A stretch of 64,000 bases of DNA from Anagrus nilaparvatae (Eukaryota > Arthropoda > Insecta > Hymenoptera > Mymaridae), in assembly GCA_022575985.1 (NCBI GenBank), contig JAKSXM010000147.1, positions 24,214,001-24,278,000 on the forward strand, read 5' to 3'. The notes below the pieces were generated by a model. The model searched no databases and was not told where the DNA came from. It saw only the letters and a program-made list of their open reading frames with translations. The position numbers and the translations under genes were made by a program. Positions 13,064 through 26,934 of the stretch are shown in pieces. Numbering within the stretch: the stretch's first letter is position 1; each line of letters opens with the position of its first letter.

Positions 13064-16000
13064 ATTCCAAGATGTATATTTTGTAAATAATTTTTGTAGT
13101 GCCTATAAGTATTTGTAATTTTAGTTCCCATTTTTTTAGTTTTAACTATTTTTATATATATTTTTTTTATTATATAACAATATATTTTACTCTAATTAAT
13201 TTCAAGTTAGAAAAGCATATTATGTCTATATTGTATATTCTCACTGGGTATTAACGTCCTTCCGTATTTCTCGCCGCTAGATCTCGCCGCCAAAGTAACC
13301 TTCATCAGAAATTACGTATTTCTTGGGCACAAATAAAAATAATAAAAATTGCTTAAAATCCTTGGTCTTAAAAAAATTTATATTCAAGAATGCAGTTTAT
13401 CATTCTCTCCAAGTTTCAGCTGGAATGATAATTTACGTGATAACTTTATCCACCCATTTTCTGGACTATTTGTGCGTCTACGCAGGCCAAAAATTGAGCC
13501 AAAAAATCATATGGGTGACATATAAATTTTTATATAAAAGATATTATGCGTGCAAGTATGCGTGTATTTTTCTCACTTTAAACAAATTAAACTTTTTAAT
13601 TTATCTTAGGTAGAATATTTATAAAGCTGTAATTCCTAAGCTAAAAAGCACAAAAATCAATGATAAAATCATATACTTAAGCCTGAACGATTCGATCTTT
13701 CCTATTCAAATAAATTGCCATGATATACTATTTGTGGTTATCGTATTAAAAAACTTAAAGATTATTTCTCGTTAAAACTGGTATTAAGAAACTTGTTCTC
13801 TGAGCGTGCAAAATGACCATAAAATATTAAAAAAATAGCCAATTCAGCAATTTAAAGAATAAACGATGCAGCAAACAAGACAGTTCATCTTTGTAAGGAT
13901 TATTTATTTTTAATATAAAGATAAAAACAACCCTCGGGTGTCAAAAAAAGGCCTAAAAAAGTGCTTTTGTATGCAAACACAGTATTCTTTGTTCGTAACA
14001 ACCCTTATCTTGATTTGAAGGATTGGTGTGGATTACTCTCGTATATGAGCATTACCACATATCTGATTAGTATGTGTGTGGATGACAGTCAGTTGAATGT
14101 ACGACTATTTGCTGAAAACCCAACAACCAAAAGGGGAAAAATCTTTTAATTTACATGATAATATTAAAAGAATGGCTGCTAGGGATTAAACCATTTAAAA
14201 CCCTAAAGATGAAATTTTCGTAGGATTTAGCTGCAATTCTCTTTCGAGAAAAAAAAAATTATAAATAAGTTGAATTTTAAAATAGTAAGGCAAAATAAAT
14301 TTTTAATTTTACACGAAAACAACTCATGTTTACATGCTCATCAAAACGTAGACCGATGCATGCAAATATAATTTGACACGTAATTAGTCTAGAATAGAAA
14401 AATACAGAAACACAATTTTATTTATTGATTCCTTATAATTTATTTTATTTAAAAGTAAAAAAAAAAATGTTAGCTTAATAGATCCAATACTCATGAAACA
14501 TTTATGATAAAAATAAATATTTTCTTATAAACATGTATGTGTGTGTTAATATTATCAAAACATAAATTTCTATTAAATTATGTAATTAAAGTTTGTTAAA
14601 CTTCTTAATGGCAAAAATCCATTTAAAGAGCTTTTTAATATTGTAGAAATTTTTTATTTTTCACAACTACTACTTAAAACATGTTTCTAAAAATTAAAGT
14701 TATATCAAGTTAAATTCATAAAAAAAAAAGTTAAAGCTAATTATTTTCATTTGGCAAAGAACAAAAAAAAAATAGTAATAAAAATAATAAAAAATTCTAG
14801 AATGCTATTTTAAAATCAATAACCACTTTACTTGGCCATTGAACAAACTTTTCACTACTGCTTTATCACACAAGTTCTTAAAAGCTCTCTGGAACAAAAA
14901 AAGAGAGAGAGAGAGAGAAGGAGAAAAGTTGAAAAAAAATTTTTTCTATAGAGATTAGTTTTTTATATTATTATAAAGATAAGTTAAATTTGATTTGTTG
15001 GAAGAAAAGAGTTAATTTTAATTGGACATTTTTTAGTCTTGGTGATCCGAAAAAGTTAATATTTTTTATCTCAATTGATTGAAAATTTAAATAGTTAAAT
15101 AACACATTAACGTTAACACTGAAATCCTTTATTTACTAAACTCTTGGAAAATCTGAGAGCCACTTTGGGTTTCTATCAATTGTCTTTTAGGTCATACTCT
15201 GCTTGCCTTTTGTTGTTTACTTAAATAAAGATCAATTTACCAGATAAAAAACTCAGCAAAAAACCCTTTGAAATCCACATAACCTCTTTTTTTTTTGTTA
15301 AAATTTTATCTTTTATTTATTAAAATATAAGAGGGTTTCTTAATTTAATTGTATCTCAGTGTGTGTGTGTCATTGATATATTCATTTAAGAAATATTCAA
15401 TTTTTATAATTTAAAAGTCAAATTAAAAAAAAGGAAAAAGAATCTCATTTAAAATAGGATAATATATTTAAAAAGGATATACACTACAATAATTTATTCC
15501 AGATATACCTGATTTTTTTCTGTAATATTTTAATCTAACGGTTAAAATTATGATAAAAATCTTATATTCTGTAGGAATAAAGCTTGTAATTATCTAAAAG
15601 ACTAGAATTTTTTTTTATTTTATGGTGACAATTATTATACCTTATTTTATATTTTTTGAAATTTTAATGTAAATTAGTAAATTCTTGATTATTATTTTGT
15701 TAATTAGAGGGGAAATACTTGAAATTTTTAACTCGAGTTATTGGATTATTGGGTAGATTAAAACTTAAATCAATTTAAATCTTATGCAAAGTTTAATTTA
15801 AGTTTTCGAGTAGATTAATTAGTTTAAAAAAAAAAAAAACATTTTTTGGTTTATTATGTAAATGTTTAATGAAAATAATGACGTACTCAAGCTGTATAAA
15901 GTGAAGAATAGATGCATTTCAAGAAATTCTTTTGTTTGTATGTGAAGAAGAACCTTGCAGAAAATGTGAGTACTTGTGTGTCAAAGCATTCTCTAGGATT

Positions 16001-17690
16001 GTTTGTTCCTCTTAATCTAAATACGTATTATGTGCAATAAAATGACGAAGAGCAACTTAATTTTAGTTTCTAGGTTAGGAAATTTAATTTGCTTAACTCA
16101 CTTTAATTTTCATTATGGATATTTATTTAATGAATTTTACTGTCTTTTGTGTTTTAACAAATTAACACTACGTTTCTAAGCGTTTTTTAATTTAGTAGTT
16201 AGCAGTTATTCGAGACTTTTGATAAAAAATAGTCTGCAGTAATAAAAAAGTTTGTACCAACTCTGCTCTGAAGATAACGACGCTCTAAGGGGATAAGAAA
16301 CAGAAGGGTTTGAAGGGAGATTTTAATGAAGTTGGAGAGATTCTAAATAAAACAATAAGAAATAAAAAAATTCTAAGCTGGGGGAAAAGAAGCTCTGGTT
16401 AAAAATAAATCAAACATTGAAAAAAAAAATTGAAATTTAAGTTTCAACTTTGTTCATCGCTAGTATCATTAAAAATAAAGCAATTTTCTGCTCAATTTAC
16501 ATAAACTAAAAAAACTTATTTTCTTAAAATGACTGCAAATCATTGAAATTATTAATATGATTCGATGTGACTGGAAGATTATTTTAAAAAATATTTTTAT
16601 ATTTCAAAAAGTGCATTAGTAGAATAAAAACATCCAACTCAAAAATATGTTATTATATTAATTCAGGTATAAAAATCATTCAAAAACAACAAAAGAACAT
16701 TTTTTTTTTGAAAATAAAAAAAAGAATGAGAAATAAAAGAAAAAAAAAAATATAAAATTTAATAGAGTCTATATTTTGAGATTAAAATAGCAAAATAAAT
16801 TCTTCTGTCTGTAAAATACAGAATGAAAAAGAAAAAATTTCTATATAAAGATTCTAACAAGAGTATGTAAGGGGTTACATTTATTGTAATATCCTCTTTA
16901 TAACCTAACCTAAAAAATATGAATAGAAATAGTTATAAATTTAACACCTGCATATTTAATATAAAAAGGATTGATATTTCTATAATGACGTTATAAAAAT
17001 TCATTTTAGAAAATTAAATTTTTTTTGAGAAAAAAAGTTAAAGGAAATAAATATTCTGCCCTGGTCTATAATAAAACCTATAACATATAAATTCTTAACC
17101 ATCAATAACAATAAATTTTATAGCCCTCTCTTTTTCATTATATAGTATTAGATCGTAAATTTTTTTTTTTCTTTCTTAAATGATGATGATGATGATGATG
17201 ATGATTCTGTTATAGTCAACATAAATTATAATGATTTGATTTTTTTTTTTTTTTTTTTTATTATGATTGTTTTATTATATCAATTTTTATTATGTGTCTT
17301 GTATTTATATACCACTTAAAAATTTCTTAGATTTTTTTTTTTTTTATTGGATTAATGTAATCAAAAACAATTTATACGAGGAGTAAAGTTTTTTATATGG
17401 GACACGTGAATTTGGCAGATTAATTAATTGTACAATTAAACTTTACATAACTTCTGAGATAACTTCTTATAAGTTTTGTCTCGAATTCATTTTTTTTTTT
17501 TTTGAATTTTAACTTTTTTTCTTTATTTTTGTTAAACAATTGTTAATGCATTTAAATCAAATTTTTCTCGCAAGTGAAATGTCTTTTTAAAAAAATAAAT
17601 ATGGATTCTTTTAAATTTTTGCCATAGACATATTATGCAGTATGAATTAAACCTCGAATTAAACAATAAAATTTAATTAAAAAAATTCTG
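13064..17690. other. AT-rich non-coding DNA, no gene seen
   Basis: Mostly A/T-rich. About 13240-13320 is G/C-enriched and contains CTCGCCGC twice, 15 bp apart, with no clear identity. A GA microsatellite sits near 14901-14920, a (GAT)8 tract near 17180-17205, and poly-T runs near 17240-17260. Short open frames here resemble no known protein. Confidence 0.5.
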
Positions 17691-18130
17691 GACCTTGATG
17701 ACCCATTTTTCATTTGACCATTTTTATTTCAAAAATTGGCTAATTTTGGGTCCGCCATTTTGAATTTCGAAATTCGAATGCCATATTCAGATTCAGAGCA
17801 TCCAAAAGCCCTAAGGTATATTCTCAGTATATTCTTCATCTTAAATTTTTTTTTTTATTTTTAAAATTTTATACCATTTTAATTTCGGAAATTGGCAAAT
17901 TTCGAGTCCACCATTTGTAATTTTGAAATTTGAATGCCATTTTCGGATTCAGCGCCACAAAAACCTTCAATTATATTCTTAAAACACTTTTTTTTTAAGT
18001 TCAAAAATTTGGCCATTTTCGGAAATTGAACAACTTCGATTCTACCATTTTGAATTTTGAAAATTGAGGGTCGTATTTGGTTTCAGTGCATCCAAAAACC
18101 CCAGGGTATATTCTTAATGGGTCTGAGGGG
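17690..18130 (+). repeat. Degenerate tandem repeat, about 2.5-3 units
   Basis: Related units contain TCCRCCATTT, then TTTGAATGCCATWTTCRGATTCAG, then a tail of the type CATCCAAAA..CC. The CCATTT anchor occurs at 17751, 17907 and 18041, so spacing is about 156 and 134 bp with indels in T-rich linkers. Units are too diverged for recent expansion. The start of the window (1-95) looks related. Such units are common interspersed or minisatellite DNA; the exact family was not identified. Confidence 0.7.
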
Positions 18131-18139
18131 GTCCTTGAT

Positions 18140-18350
18140 AATCAACTAAATCTTAATCTAGATAAGATCAATGCTACGGCCTATATAGTTCTAACAAAAT
18201 TTTAGATGAAAATTATACTTCAAATATCCCTTGACAACCCAGAAGTTCAAAAATGTAGATGCCATTTAAAAATAAAATTGCCAAAGACCTCGGAATTATG
18301 ATTCATGAAAAATTTAAATTAAAATGTAGAATGTACAATGTAGACTCGTA
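18140..18350 (+). pseudogene. Possible LINE reverse transcriptase C-terminal scrap
   Basis: A frame reads QLNLNLDKINATAYIVL, and after a frame change KDLGIMIHEKFKLKC. This resembles the LNxxKT and KYLGIxIDexLxW region that follows the catalytic motif in LINE reverse transcriptases. It has stops and a shift, and nothing else of the enzyme is recognisable, so the call is tentative. Confidence 0.35.
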
Positions 18351-18449
18351 TAGACTCGACCCGAAATTTCGGGTATTTTATCAGGTCAGATTTCCTAAAA
18401 TCTCAAATTTCTCGAAAAAGATCTGCAGTTCAGAGTCTTGAATCAGAAG

Positions 18450-19816
18450 TTTTCTTGGCTATACGAGGAAAAATCTGGTTTTATCACTAATCCTGCGATA
18501 TTTCAATTTTTGTATAGGCGGTTTTAAAGTAGGTTCTTTAAAACGTCTTCGAATGGGCTAAAAATTTTCACGGTACTTAAGTTAGAGCAATTGAGTTACC
18601 GAAATTGAGATTCTCTGTAGAAGCCTCGGTTATATTTCCGTTGTTACTTTCGAACGTTTTATTCTGTCAGTCGAATAAAGTGCTGGGTAGTATAATACGT
18701 GCTTGAAAATGTTTGAAATGGTATATTAATTTGTTCTGGAAATTGTTAATATCAATAATTACATATGCATAAAAGCAAGAATAAGTATTATAAATATAGG
18801 TCGTCGTGTACTTGAAAAAATAATAATTTTCTTTAACACACAATACAAAATGTTTCTCTTCTCTCCTTCGTTCTTTCTCTTTTGATCATCGTGTGCGAGA
18901 TACACGTGTAAATCTTTTGAGGCGATTTATAAATTCTCTCGCGCCACGCAGGCAAAACATCGCTTTCTCTTCTTTATTATTATATTCATTCTAAATAACG
19001 GAGATTCTTTCTTTACTTTTTTTGCAATGCGCTGCTTGCTGTTAAATGAAGCAAACTTTGATTAATCTTTTGTTATTTATAAATCAAGAAATATCCAAAA
19101 AAAACCGGCTAGACTAAATACATCCAGATGCAGAAACGGGAAGTATAAATAACCTATAATTCAATTTTTAAGTATTATGTAAATTAATGAAAGATAAAAT
19201 ATTTCCTATGAATTAATTACACGTTTTTTTATTTTATTGTCAACGATGCACACACACACACATGTTTTAATATCTATTTTTATTTATATAATCAGAAGAA
19301 AAAAAAAAGGTGAATGTACTTGTATCGTTTGATTATTATGTGTCTATAGAAAAGATGACTGTGTACAACAACTACTGAAAAGAAAGAAAGAAAAAAAAGC
19401 TAATTACTTTGTAAAAGTTGAAAGAAATAAGAAATACAATAGTTTTTTTTTATTATCGAGGGTATATTGTACTTACATGACAAGTTATTTTATAATAAAT
19501 TATTTTAAAGACGTTTTTTTTTGTATAATTATGTATTTTTTATTTAATTCTTTAATTATCTTATGTAATTATTTATGTCAGTCTTTAGAGTTTTTATTTC
19601 CACTTTTAACTTCTATTTAGATCGATTTTTTGTAAGAAACTGCAAATACTCACGGTGCTGTCCTATAAGGCAATATTGTTTACTAAAATTGTTTAGGCTG
19701 AATTGTTTTTACGAAATTTATGGGACAGAAAATTTTCTAATTGCATGAAGTAAGGTTTTTTTAAATGTCAAAATTGGAACTTTTAGGTCCTTTTGTATAA
19801 AATTGTTGAAATAAAT
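18450..19816. other. Non-coding DNA, no gene seen
   Basis: A/T-rich with a less extreme stretch at about 18780-18980 (pyrimidine-rich, several CG dinucleotides, CACGTG at 18902-18909 region) and a CA microsatellite near 19250. No supported exon. Confidence 0.45.
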
Positions 19817-19830
19817 ACACTGAGAAGGGT

Positions 19831-19973
19831 AAAAAGAAATAATCTTAAAATGAGAACCAAAATGATTTTCTATGCTATGATTTTTTACGAAAAAAGAGAT
19901 TTTCTTGCAAAAAAATTACTTTTGGACTAAATAAAAAATCATTTTGGTGCTCATTTTAAGATTATTTCTTTTT
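19831..19973. repeat. 39-bp perfect-type inverted repeat (hairpin)
   Basis: Left arm 19831-19869 and right arm 19935-19973 are reverse complements at 38 of 39 positions, separated by about 65 bp. The left side is preceded by TA and CACTGAGAAGGG (19818), which looks like a Tc1/mariner-type MITE end, but no matching right terminus is seen. It is probably a decayed MITE; a transcribed hairpin is the alternative. Confidence 0.75.
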
Positions 19974-20035
19974 GTCGTAAAAAGGTTGTTTTAGGACTAT
20001 AGAATCTTCCTTACAATTGTAGATTCAAATTTCTA

Positions 20036-20237
20036 CACTGTAAAAAATCCTAGTAAAAAGTAACTTCCTTAAATTAGCAAAAAAGTTAGAAATTTTTCAA
20101 AAAATTATTAAGTATTCTCGCTTTTTTTGTGAATTCGAAAGAAAAATTGATAATTTACGATTTTTTTCGAATATTTAATAATGCTTTCGAAAACATTCCA
20201 TTTTTTTGTTAATCTAAGGAAGTTAATTTTTACAGTG
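20036..20237. mobile_element. Palindromic TA-flanked MITE, copy B (short form)
   Basis: A 202-bp member of the CACTGTAAAAA family with TA on both sides. The left end has an extra stretch (CACTGTAAAAAATCCTAG) before the shared AAAAAGTAACTTCCTTA, and the right end is TTTTTACAGTG. Much of the central palindrome present in the 370-406-bp copies is missing. Confidence 0.8.
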
Positions 20238-21283
20238 TACTTTGATTATCCTTTAATTTTATTATATTTTTCGAATATGCTCATTTTAAAGCATTCAAAA
20301 AATATTTTATTTTTGAAAAAAGTACGATTTCAAAAATAAAAGTTAATTTTATTATAAAAAATAATCAAATTAACGAAAAATAAAAGTTTGTCTCTGTACA
20401 GAAGCCTGCATTGACTTATTTCGATATTCAACGAATTCTATATTTAAAAAGGGCAATCTGTAACATGAAAATTCAATTAAAATATTTTTTATTAAATTTA
20501 GGATTCTATTTATAATAAATTTGAAATTAATTTTCAAAATTTTATAAATATAAAAAATCTATAGATTTTAAATCAAACCGATAATTTCCCAATTTTATAT
20601 TTTTAATAATAGAAAAATAAAGCAATTTGACAAAAATTTACATAATTGAAAGCCGTTAACTTTTAACACCCTCTGTATATAAAATATAATATTTTCAGCA
20701 TGTTATTTAGAAGAAAAAAAAATGTAAGAAATTAATTCAAGAGGATCTCCCCTATAAATAATCCACATACATCAGAACTACCCCATTTAAGCTTTGTAAT
20801 TCTCCTCTATCTTTAGTAGCAAACCCTGTATAAAAAAAAGCGTTACGTGTAGCAATTAAAAACCCATTGAAATTCTCATTAAAAAGCTATAGTAAAATTC
20901 TCTCCTCGGGTAATAATTTTGCCTAATGAGGAATCTTATGTAGTATTACGTGATGTACTTTTAACCTTTATTGAAAATGAAAAAATTTAGTCGTCTTTTA
21001 CTTTAAGATAGAACGAGAGATAGAATATGGATGAGATTTAGTGTATCTAATCAATTGTAAACAGTAAAGCCAAAAATAATGCAAAAAACACTTATCTTTT
21101 TAGAGCACATAAACTAGCAACAAAAGATCAGCCTATCTAAAACACAAGGACAAAATTTATTTCTAAACGAAATTTTGGGTTAAAGCTAGTATTGATTTTC
21201 AGATTATTAACTGATTTATGTTTTTTTAAGAAGAATTTCTTTATTACATGGGCATCTGTACTTTTTTCTAAGCTTATCCTTTA
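20238..21283. other. AT-rich non-coding DNA, no gene seen
   Basis: Sequence between two MITE copies. Nothing recognisable. Confidence 0.5.
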
Positions 21284-21689
21284 CACTGTAAAAAGTAGCT
21301 TCCTTAGTTGAACAAAAAAATTAAAACATTTTCGAAAAAAATTGTAAATATTCGAAAAAATCGTAAATTTACTGAATTTAGTATATTAACTAAAAATTTG
21401 AGTATTTCCGATTTTTTTTTGTAAATTCGCAAGAAAAGATTATAATTTTTAATTTTTTTTCGAAAATTTACAAAAAATAGTTGTAAATTTCCGAAAAATA
21501 GTTATGAATTTACAACTTTTTTCGTAAAATCACAAAAAAAATCGAGAATACTCGAATTTTTTGTTAATATACTAAATTTAGTAAATTAACGATTTTTATC
21601 GAATATTTACAAATTTTTTCAAAAATTTACTAATTTTTCGAAAATTTTCTAATTTTTTTGTTAATATAAAAAAGTTACTTTTTACAGTG
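21284..21689. mobile_element. Palindromic TA-flanked MITE, copy C
   Basis: A 406-bp full-length-looking member: CACTGTAAAAAGTAGCTTCC at the left, TACTTTTTACAGTG at the right, TA flanks, and extended self-complementarity around TTTACTGAATTTAGTA and its mirror. It is the best copy for defining the family. Confidence 0.88.
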
Positions 21690-21691
21690 TA

Positions 21692-23261
21692 AATAATATC
21701 TTCCTCGATATCTTCACAACCTCAAAAATAGAATATTACTTTTTAATTTTAATAATTGCATAATTAGCTATTTAATAATACATATATAGGGTAAATTACA
21801 ATATATTGATTTTTCTGTCCATCTCGCTCTCTGAGCTATAATAAAATTTTCAGTTAAAATAACCATTACTAAAATACGTAATTACAAGCTAATTTTGTAA
21901 TGATAAAAATATTTAGCTTCGGGCATTAATACACCCATATGTTCTTATTATTAAAATTTTATTTTTCCTCACACACACACACACAAACATAAATACTGCC
22001 CAGTATAAATCATTTTCTATATAAATTTTTAATTTATTACAATCCAACAAAGTGAAATAACATTTGTGAATTACACTTTTTTTTGTGCAGAATAAAAAAA
22101 AGACTTATAAAGCGTGAAAAAAAAATATATTTTTTTTTTGTATACACACACACACACACACATGTAGTACTTTCTAAAAAAAAAGGTTTTATACTTTTTT
22201 TTTTAAAGTCAATATCACTGATATCGATCCCGTCTGAATCAATTCCAATTGAATGGTCATTTCATGGGGCGCACACGCATCCGTGTACATACACACATTT
22301 TAAAAAATATAAAAATCATTTTTTTTATTAAATATAAAAGTCAATTTTTTTTTTTTTAGTCGACATAATATTTATTTATGTACGTAATGTACACATAAAA
22401 AGACGCCTTAAAAAAAATTTGTTTACTTAGACAAAAAAAAATTTTTTTTCGAATTATTTTTTTTAATATAAAATAATAAAGTAATATGACTGTTTAAAAT
22501 ACATTAAAATTGTATGATGAAACAATAAGTTTATAAATTGAAAACAATTTATACCTACATCGATACTTTTTTATAATGTGTAAGCATTCATACTTATAAT
22601 GTAATACTTTGGTTATCTGGATGAACGATCAAAAGAGTGATTAGTTTTTTCTTTATTTTTTTTTTTTTTTTGCAACTTTATATAAATATTTTTCAATCTT
22701 TTATATTAAAAATAAAAAACTATTGTTGCATTCGCAATTACTATTTCTTATAGATTAATCTTACTATCTGATTTACTCATTTTCTTGTATTATTATTACG
22801 AAATTTCATTTTATAACATGAGAAAAATTAACATTCTTGGATATTTTATTAAAATCTATTAGTATAAATATTGAGTCTAAGTCAAAATACAAGATTAACG
22901 CATTCCAGATGATTTCCCAATAAAAGAAAACACACAACCTCCGTGATCTAATTCAATTGTTACGGATTAGTTACGATTTAATCAAAAGTCATTTTTTTTT
23001 TCAAACACGACATGTTTATTTTATTTACCTATATCATCCACTACCAGGACGAATTATCCATGTCTAAATAAAATTCTAACTGTTTAATTTTTACTTATGC
23101 GTTTCGAATTTCATTCATTCGATATAATATGGATTTTTCCTTTCTTTTTTATTGTCCTCGTAACATTTCTATTTCAGTATTATTCTAGTACCTTCATTTT
23201 TGCAAACATTTTATTAAGTCATTTAGTAACCTTTTGCTAGTTTACGTGTATTGAATTACAC
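21692..23261. other. AT-rich non-coding DNA, no gene seen
   Basis: A/T-rich with CA microsatellites at about 21970-21984 and 22144-22161. Short open frames look random. Confidence 0.5.
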
Positions 23262-24148
23262 TCACACAAAGTTAAACTCTTTACGGTATTTTATTGTAAT
23301 TATGTGTTTTGACTTTTAAATTTCCATGTATTTTTAAATGAGTACAATGCCATTCTCGATCATACAAGATGACTTTCACGTGATTAACAACAACCAAAAG
23401 TTTGTGTGATCAATTATTTTTTATTTATTCACACAACTATTTTAAGTAACCATAATTTCGTTCAAAATTATATTTTTTAGGGTTCTTTGTCTTTTTAAAT
23501 TAAAAGTTAGTTTTAAAAAATATATCATATAACATATAACATTTATGTATAAGTTGGTGTGAAATTTTGTGTGATTAGGTACAAAAAATTTTTTGCCAAG
23601 TTGAATTAGTTAATTTTTTAAGAATTGTACTAACTATAACATTTTTTCATGAATTGAGATTTTTAAGAATTTCAGTAATTTTTACTTCAAATCACACAGC
23701 ATGTCATCACACAAGTATTATTCACACAATTAATATAAATTACTATACATCTCCGAGAAAGAATAAAATTAGCTTTTTTTAGAAACATTTAATACAATTT
23801 TGATATCATTAGATTATAATTGTATACGTGTGATTATCACATGCGTATGATTTTTTGTGTGAATCTAATTATAAATAAAGAAGTCAGCAAATTTGATTAC
23901 TTTTTCTTTGATCCAGTTAATAAGCATCTTTAATCTAGATAAATGTTTAAAAAATACTTTAATAAACACTTGTGTGAATGTTTTTCATAAGTGCGCTGTA
24001 TTTGTGTGACAGCCTATTTCAGTGTGAGGTTTACCAAAGCGTAAAAGTAAAGTTATTAGAGACTGAGTAAATTGTATAATTATTGAATAACGTGTTTTTC
24101 CTTTTTACAAAAGCATAACACGTGACATCACACACGCTTAAATCACAC
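23262..24148. promoter_or_regulatory. Cluster of 15 TCACAC/GTGTGA hexamers, possible enhancer
   Basis: The hexamer TCACAC occurs at 23262, 23429, 23692, 23707, 23722, 24128 and 24143, and its complement GTGTGA at 23404, 23557, 23569, 23828, 23857, 23972, 24004 and 24022. Most are within ATCACACA or TTCACACA. Spacings of 12, 15, 15 and 15 bp recur. They are not a CA microsatellite, since each is isolated in unrelated A/T sequence. GTGTGA is the core of the T-box half-site; the copy at 23555 reads TTGGTGTGAAA, close to AGGTGTGAA. CACGTG also occurs at about 23377 and 24119. The cluster lies 3.6 kb 5' of exon A. An enhancer role is inference; a decayed satellite is the alternative. Confidence 0.35.
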
Positions 24149-26930
24149 AAAAAATGCAATATTATATTGCATATTTTCTAGCATATTTTCAAAGAACATT
24201 AATAAGCAATTAATGTTTAATGACTCATGAAATTTTAAAAATATTTTTTCATAAAGATCGCACATGCATAATTATTTTTCTAATTATTTATTAAAATTCT
24301 AAAAAGAAAATTTTCATTTAGTTAAAACTTGATTGCAATTAAGCATTTCAGTGAATTTTGCTTTATTAGATTTCATCGTTTGAGTTTGTCTTTTATATGC
24401 ACATATAATATGAATGAGCTATTTGAGCACAAACAAGTACGTACTTTGAAAAATATACGTAAAAAAAAGCAAAGGATAAATAAATAAATAAATAAAAACA
24501 AAATTGTACATAAGGGCATTTGGATATTTGAAAATTCATGTAAAATTTTACGGTTGAAAGGATTTTCCGCTCTGAGCAAAGAGATCGATTTCCAGAAAGT
24601 CAAGTTTGTACATACATAATATTCTTTTCGATGCCAGGTTTCATACACACACGTAAATATATTTATTTATAATATCAAACGACATTTCGAGGATTTGTCC
24701 TCTTGTGGCGAAAAAAAAAAAAAAAAATTATTTCTTTTATTAAAGTCCAAAGTAAGTATCGAATTTTCGTGATTTACTTTTAATGTCTTTTCTTATACGT
24801 TAGTTTCTCGATCCGTCCTTTTGCATTGAATTCCTACTGTCGATACCTTATGTCTACTACACACACACAGAGAAAAAAAAAATATAAAAAAAGGCTGAAC
24901 CTGACTTTTACTATTAGCTGTTTCATTTGCGCCACATGTACTGCCCATCAGAAACTACGACGGCTGAAGATGCAGCTCTATTAATCATTCTCTAACAATA
25001 GGGTTTCGATAGAGGAAAAAAAGTTTATTCTCGATACAATAAAAAAAAAAGTTTATACTTTATTTATAAGAAGATTATTATTTCTGAATGACCTGATTTC
25101 CTGTTGAAATGACAATTTTTTTTTTTATTTAAAGTTATACCGCCTATATTTAGCAATAATGTGAATGTGTATGTGTAACTTCCTATATTCAGAGATATCG
25201 GATATATTTGATGTTTATTTAGCAAATATAAATGTGTCAATATAGGTACAACGAGAGGTACAATAATCGAGGGATTTTAGATTTTAAATAAATTTTTATA
25301 CTTTGACGCGCTTCTACAGTAACATGGATTTATCTGTGTTGTATAATTAAATTAATTGTTAGTTGTAACGTAAAAAAATGCGAGAAGAATATGTCACTCT
25401 ATTGTCTTTTTAAATTAATCATTTTTTACTTCTGAAAAATAACGTGAATATTTTCCTTCCTTTTTTCTGGAATTAATAATTAAAAAGACTAACAAATAAT
25501 ACAAAATTTTTTTTTGTGTGTGTCGACAGATTTTTTTTTTTAATTAAATCAAAAACTTTTTTTTATAATTTAATTATTGTTTTATTTAACGTGTACTCAT
25601 TTAATTGTGTGCATATTTCTTTATCCTCTGGGTTTTCATAATTGAAATAAAATATTTTTTTTTTTTTTTTTTTTGCATTTGTTTGAGTAAATTTCAACAT
25701 TTATTATGATTATTACGAGTAACTATCGATTTTGAAATTTTTTTGTATCTGAAATTAAATTTTGCAAGATTAGATTCGAGTTTAGTATGAAAGAAATATA
25801 AAAATTAGCATAATTCTTGACATGCTTACATAATTGAATTTTAAATTCAGCCAATAATAACATGCATGATAATTAATTGATTGATAATAAATTTTCATCC
25901 ATTGTTATGCCCCAGCATTATTGACTTAATTCATATAAATTAATTGTCCATAAAATTATTTGATTTTTATCTTTGCTTAATCGAATTAAAAATTTTAATT
26001 ACGATTTCGTTTGTTTTTGATAAATAAATAATTTTTTTTAGATAAACTTTTGACTTAATTAAAGAGTTAGAAATTTTTTGTTAAAATACTTTTGCAAATG
26101 ACAATCGTTTTAGTAAAAAATAACTTTTTATAAAAAAAGTTTTGAAAGAATTTTTTTTCAAGTGTTGAGTTAGAAGAAAAGAAAAGAATTATATTCGTAA
26201 ACTCTATCAGTTGTAAATTTTCTCATCAAAAACATGTTCCCAAAACAGTAAAACTAAAAATAAAACTATTTATTTGAAAAAAAAAGAATTTACTTCTTAT
26301 ACAAGTTTTGACATTACTTTTAGTGTTTCCCTTCGATTTCCCTCGATATTTCTTTAAATAAGTTAGAAAGAGCGATTTTACCCATGTGACTTTTTGACCC
26401 TATGTCATCAATCATAATTAATTGCCCATATTAAAACTATAGTCGCTATAAATTAACACTTATTTTTATTTTAAAAAAGACGTCTTCATTTTTAAAACAA
26501 ATAACACAAAAATTTTTTTCCTGCGCCCTCGTATTTTAGTTATTATATGCAATTTAGTACATCGCTTCGGGTAACGCCCTCGAGTCTAAGCAATTATTAA
26601 TTTAAAAAAGATATGAAAACATGACGTGTATTAATTATTACGACACTTTTACGGACAATTACATCGAAAACTTATTAAATAATTATTTTTTTAAGAGTAT
26701 GCGCGCGCATGTGTGTAATGTTTTAAAAGTACGAAATTTGAAAATGTGTATAAAAGACTGATGGAAGTTACTGTGTGATTACTGAATTGTTGATGCATTT
26801 TCTGAAAACATAGTATATTACAATTCATGGTCAGAACTGCGATTTAAAGTATTTCAAGAGTCAGATACGATTTTTCTTCTTCAGGGGGGTGAAAAGATGT
26901 ATTCAGAGATGGGCATATTACTCCAGTCAA
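24149..26930. other. AT-rich non-coding DNA, no gene seen
   Basis: Low-complexity A/T DNA with long T and A homopolymers (for example 24711-24727 and 25652-25674). Nothing recognisable. Confidence 0.5.
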
Positions 26931-26934
26931 ATTA

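Noticed and set aside
13961..14149. A 62-codon frame with CVDDSQLNVRLF, superficially like a reverse transcriptase YADDTQL motif
   Set aside because: No other polymerase motif lies on either side in any frame, so the resemblance is too short to support a call.
22083..22331. An 82-codon frame with a His-Thr run
   Set aside because: The His-Thr run is a translated CA microsatellite and the rest is low complexity.
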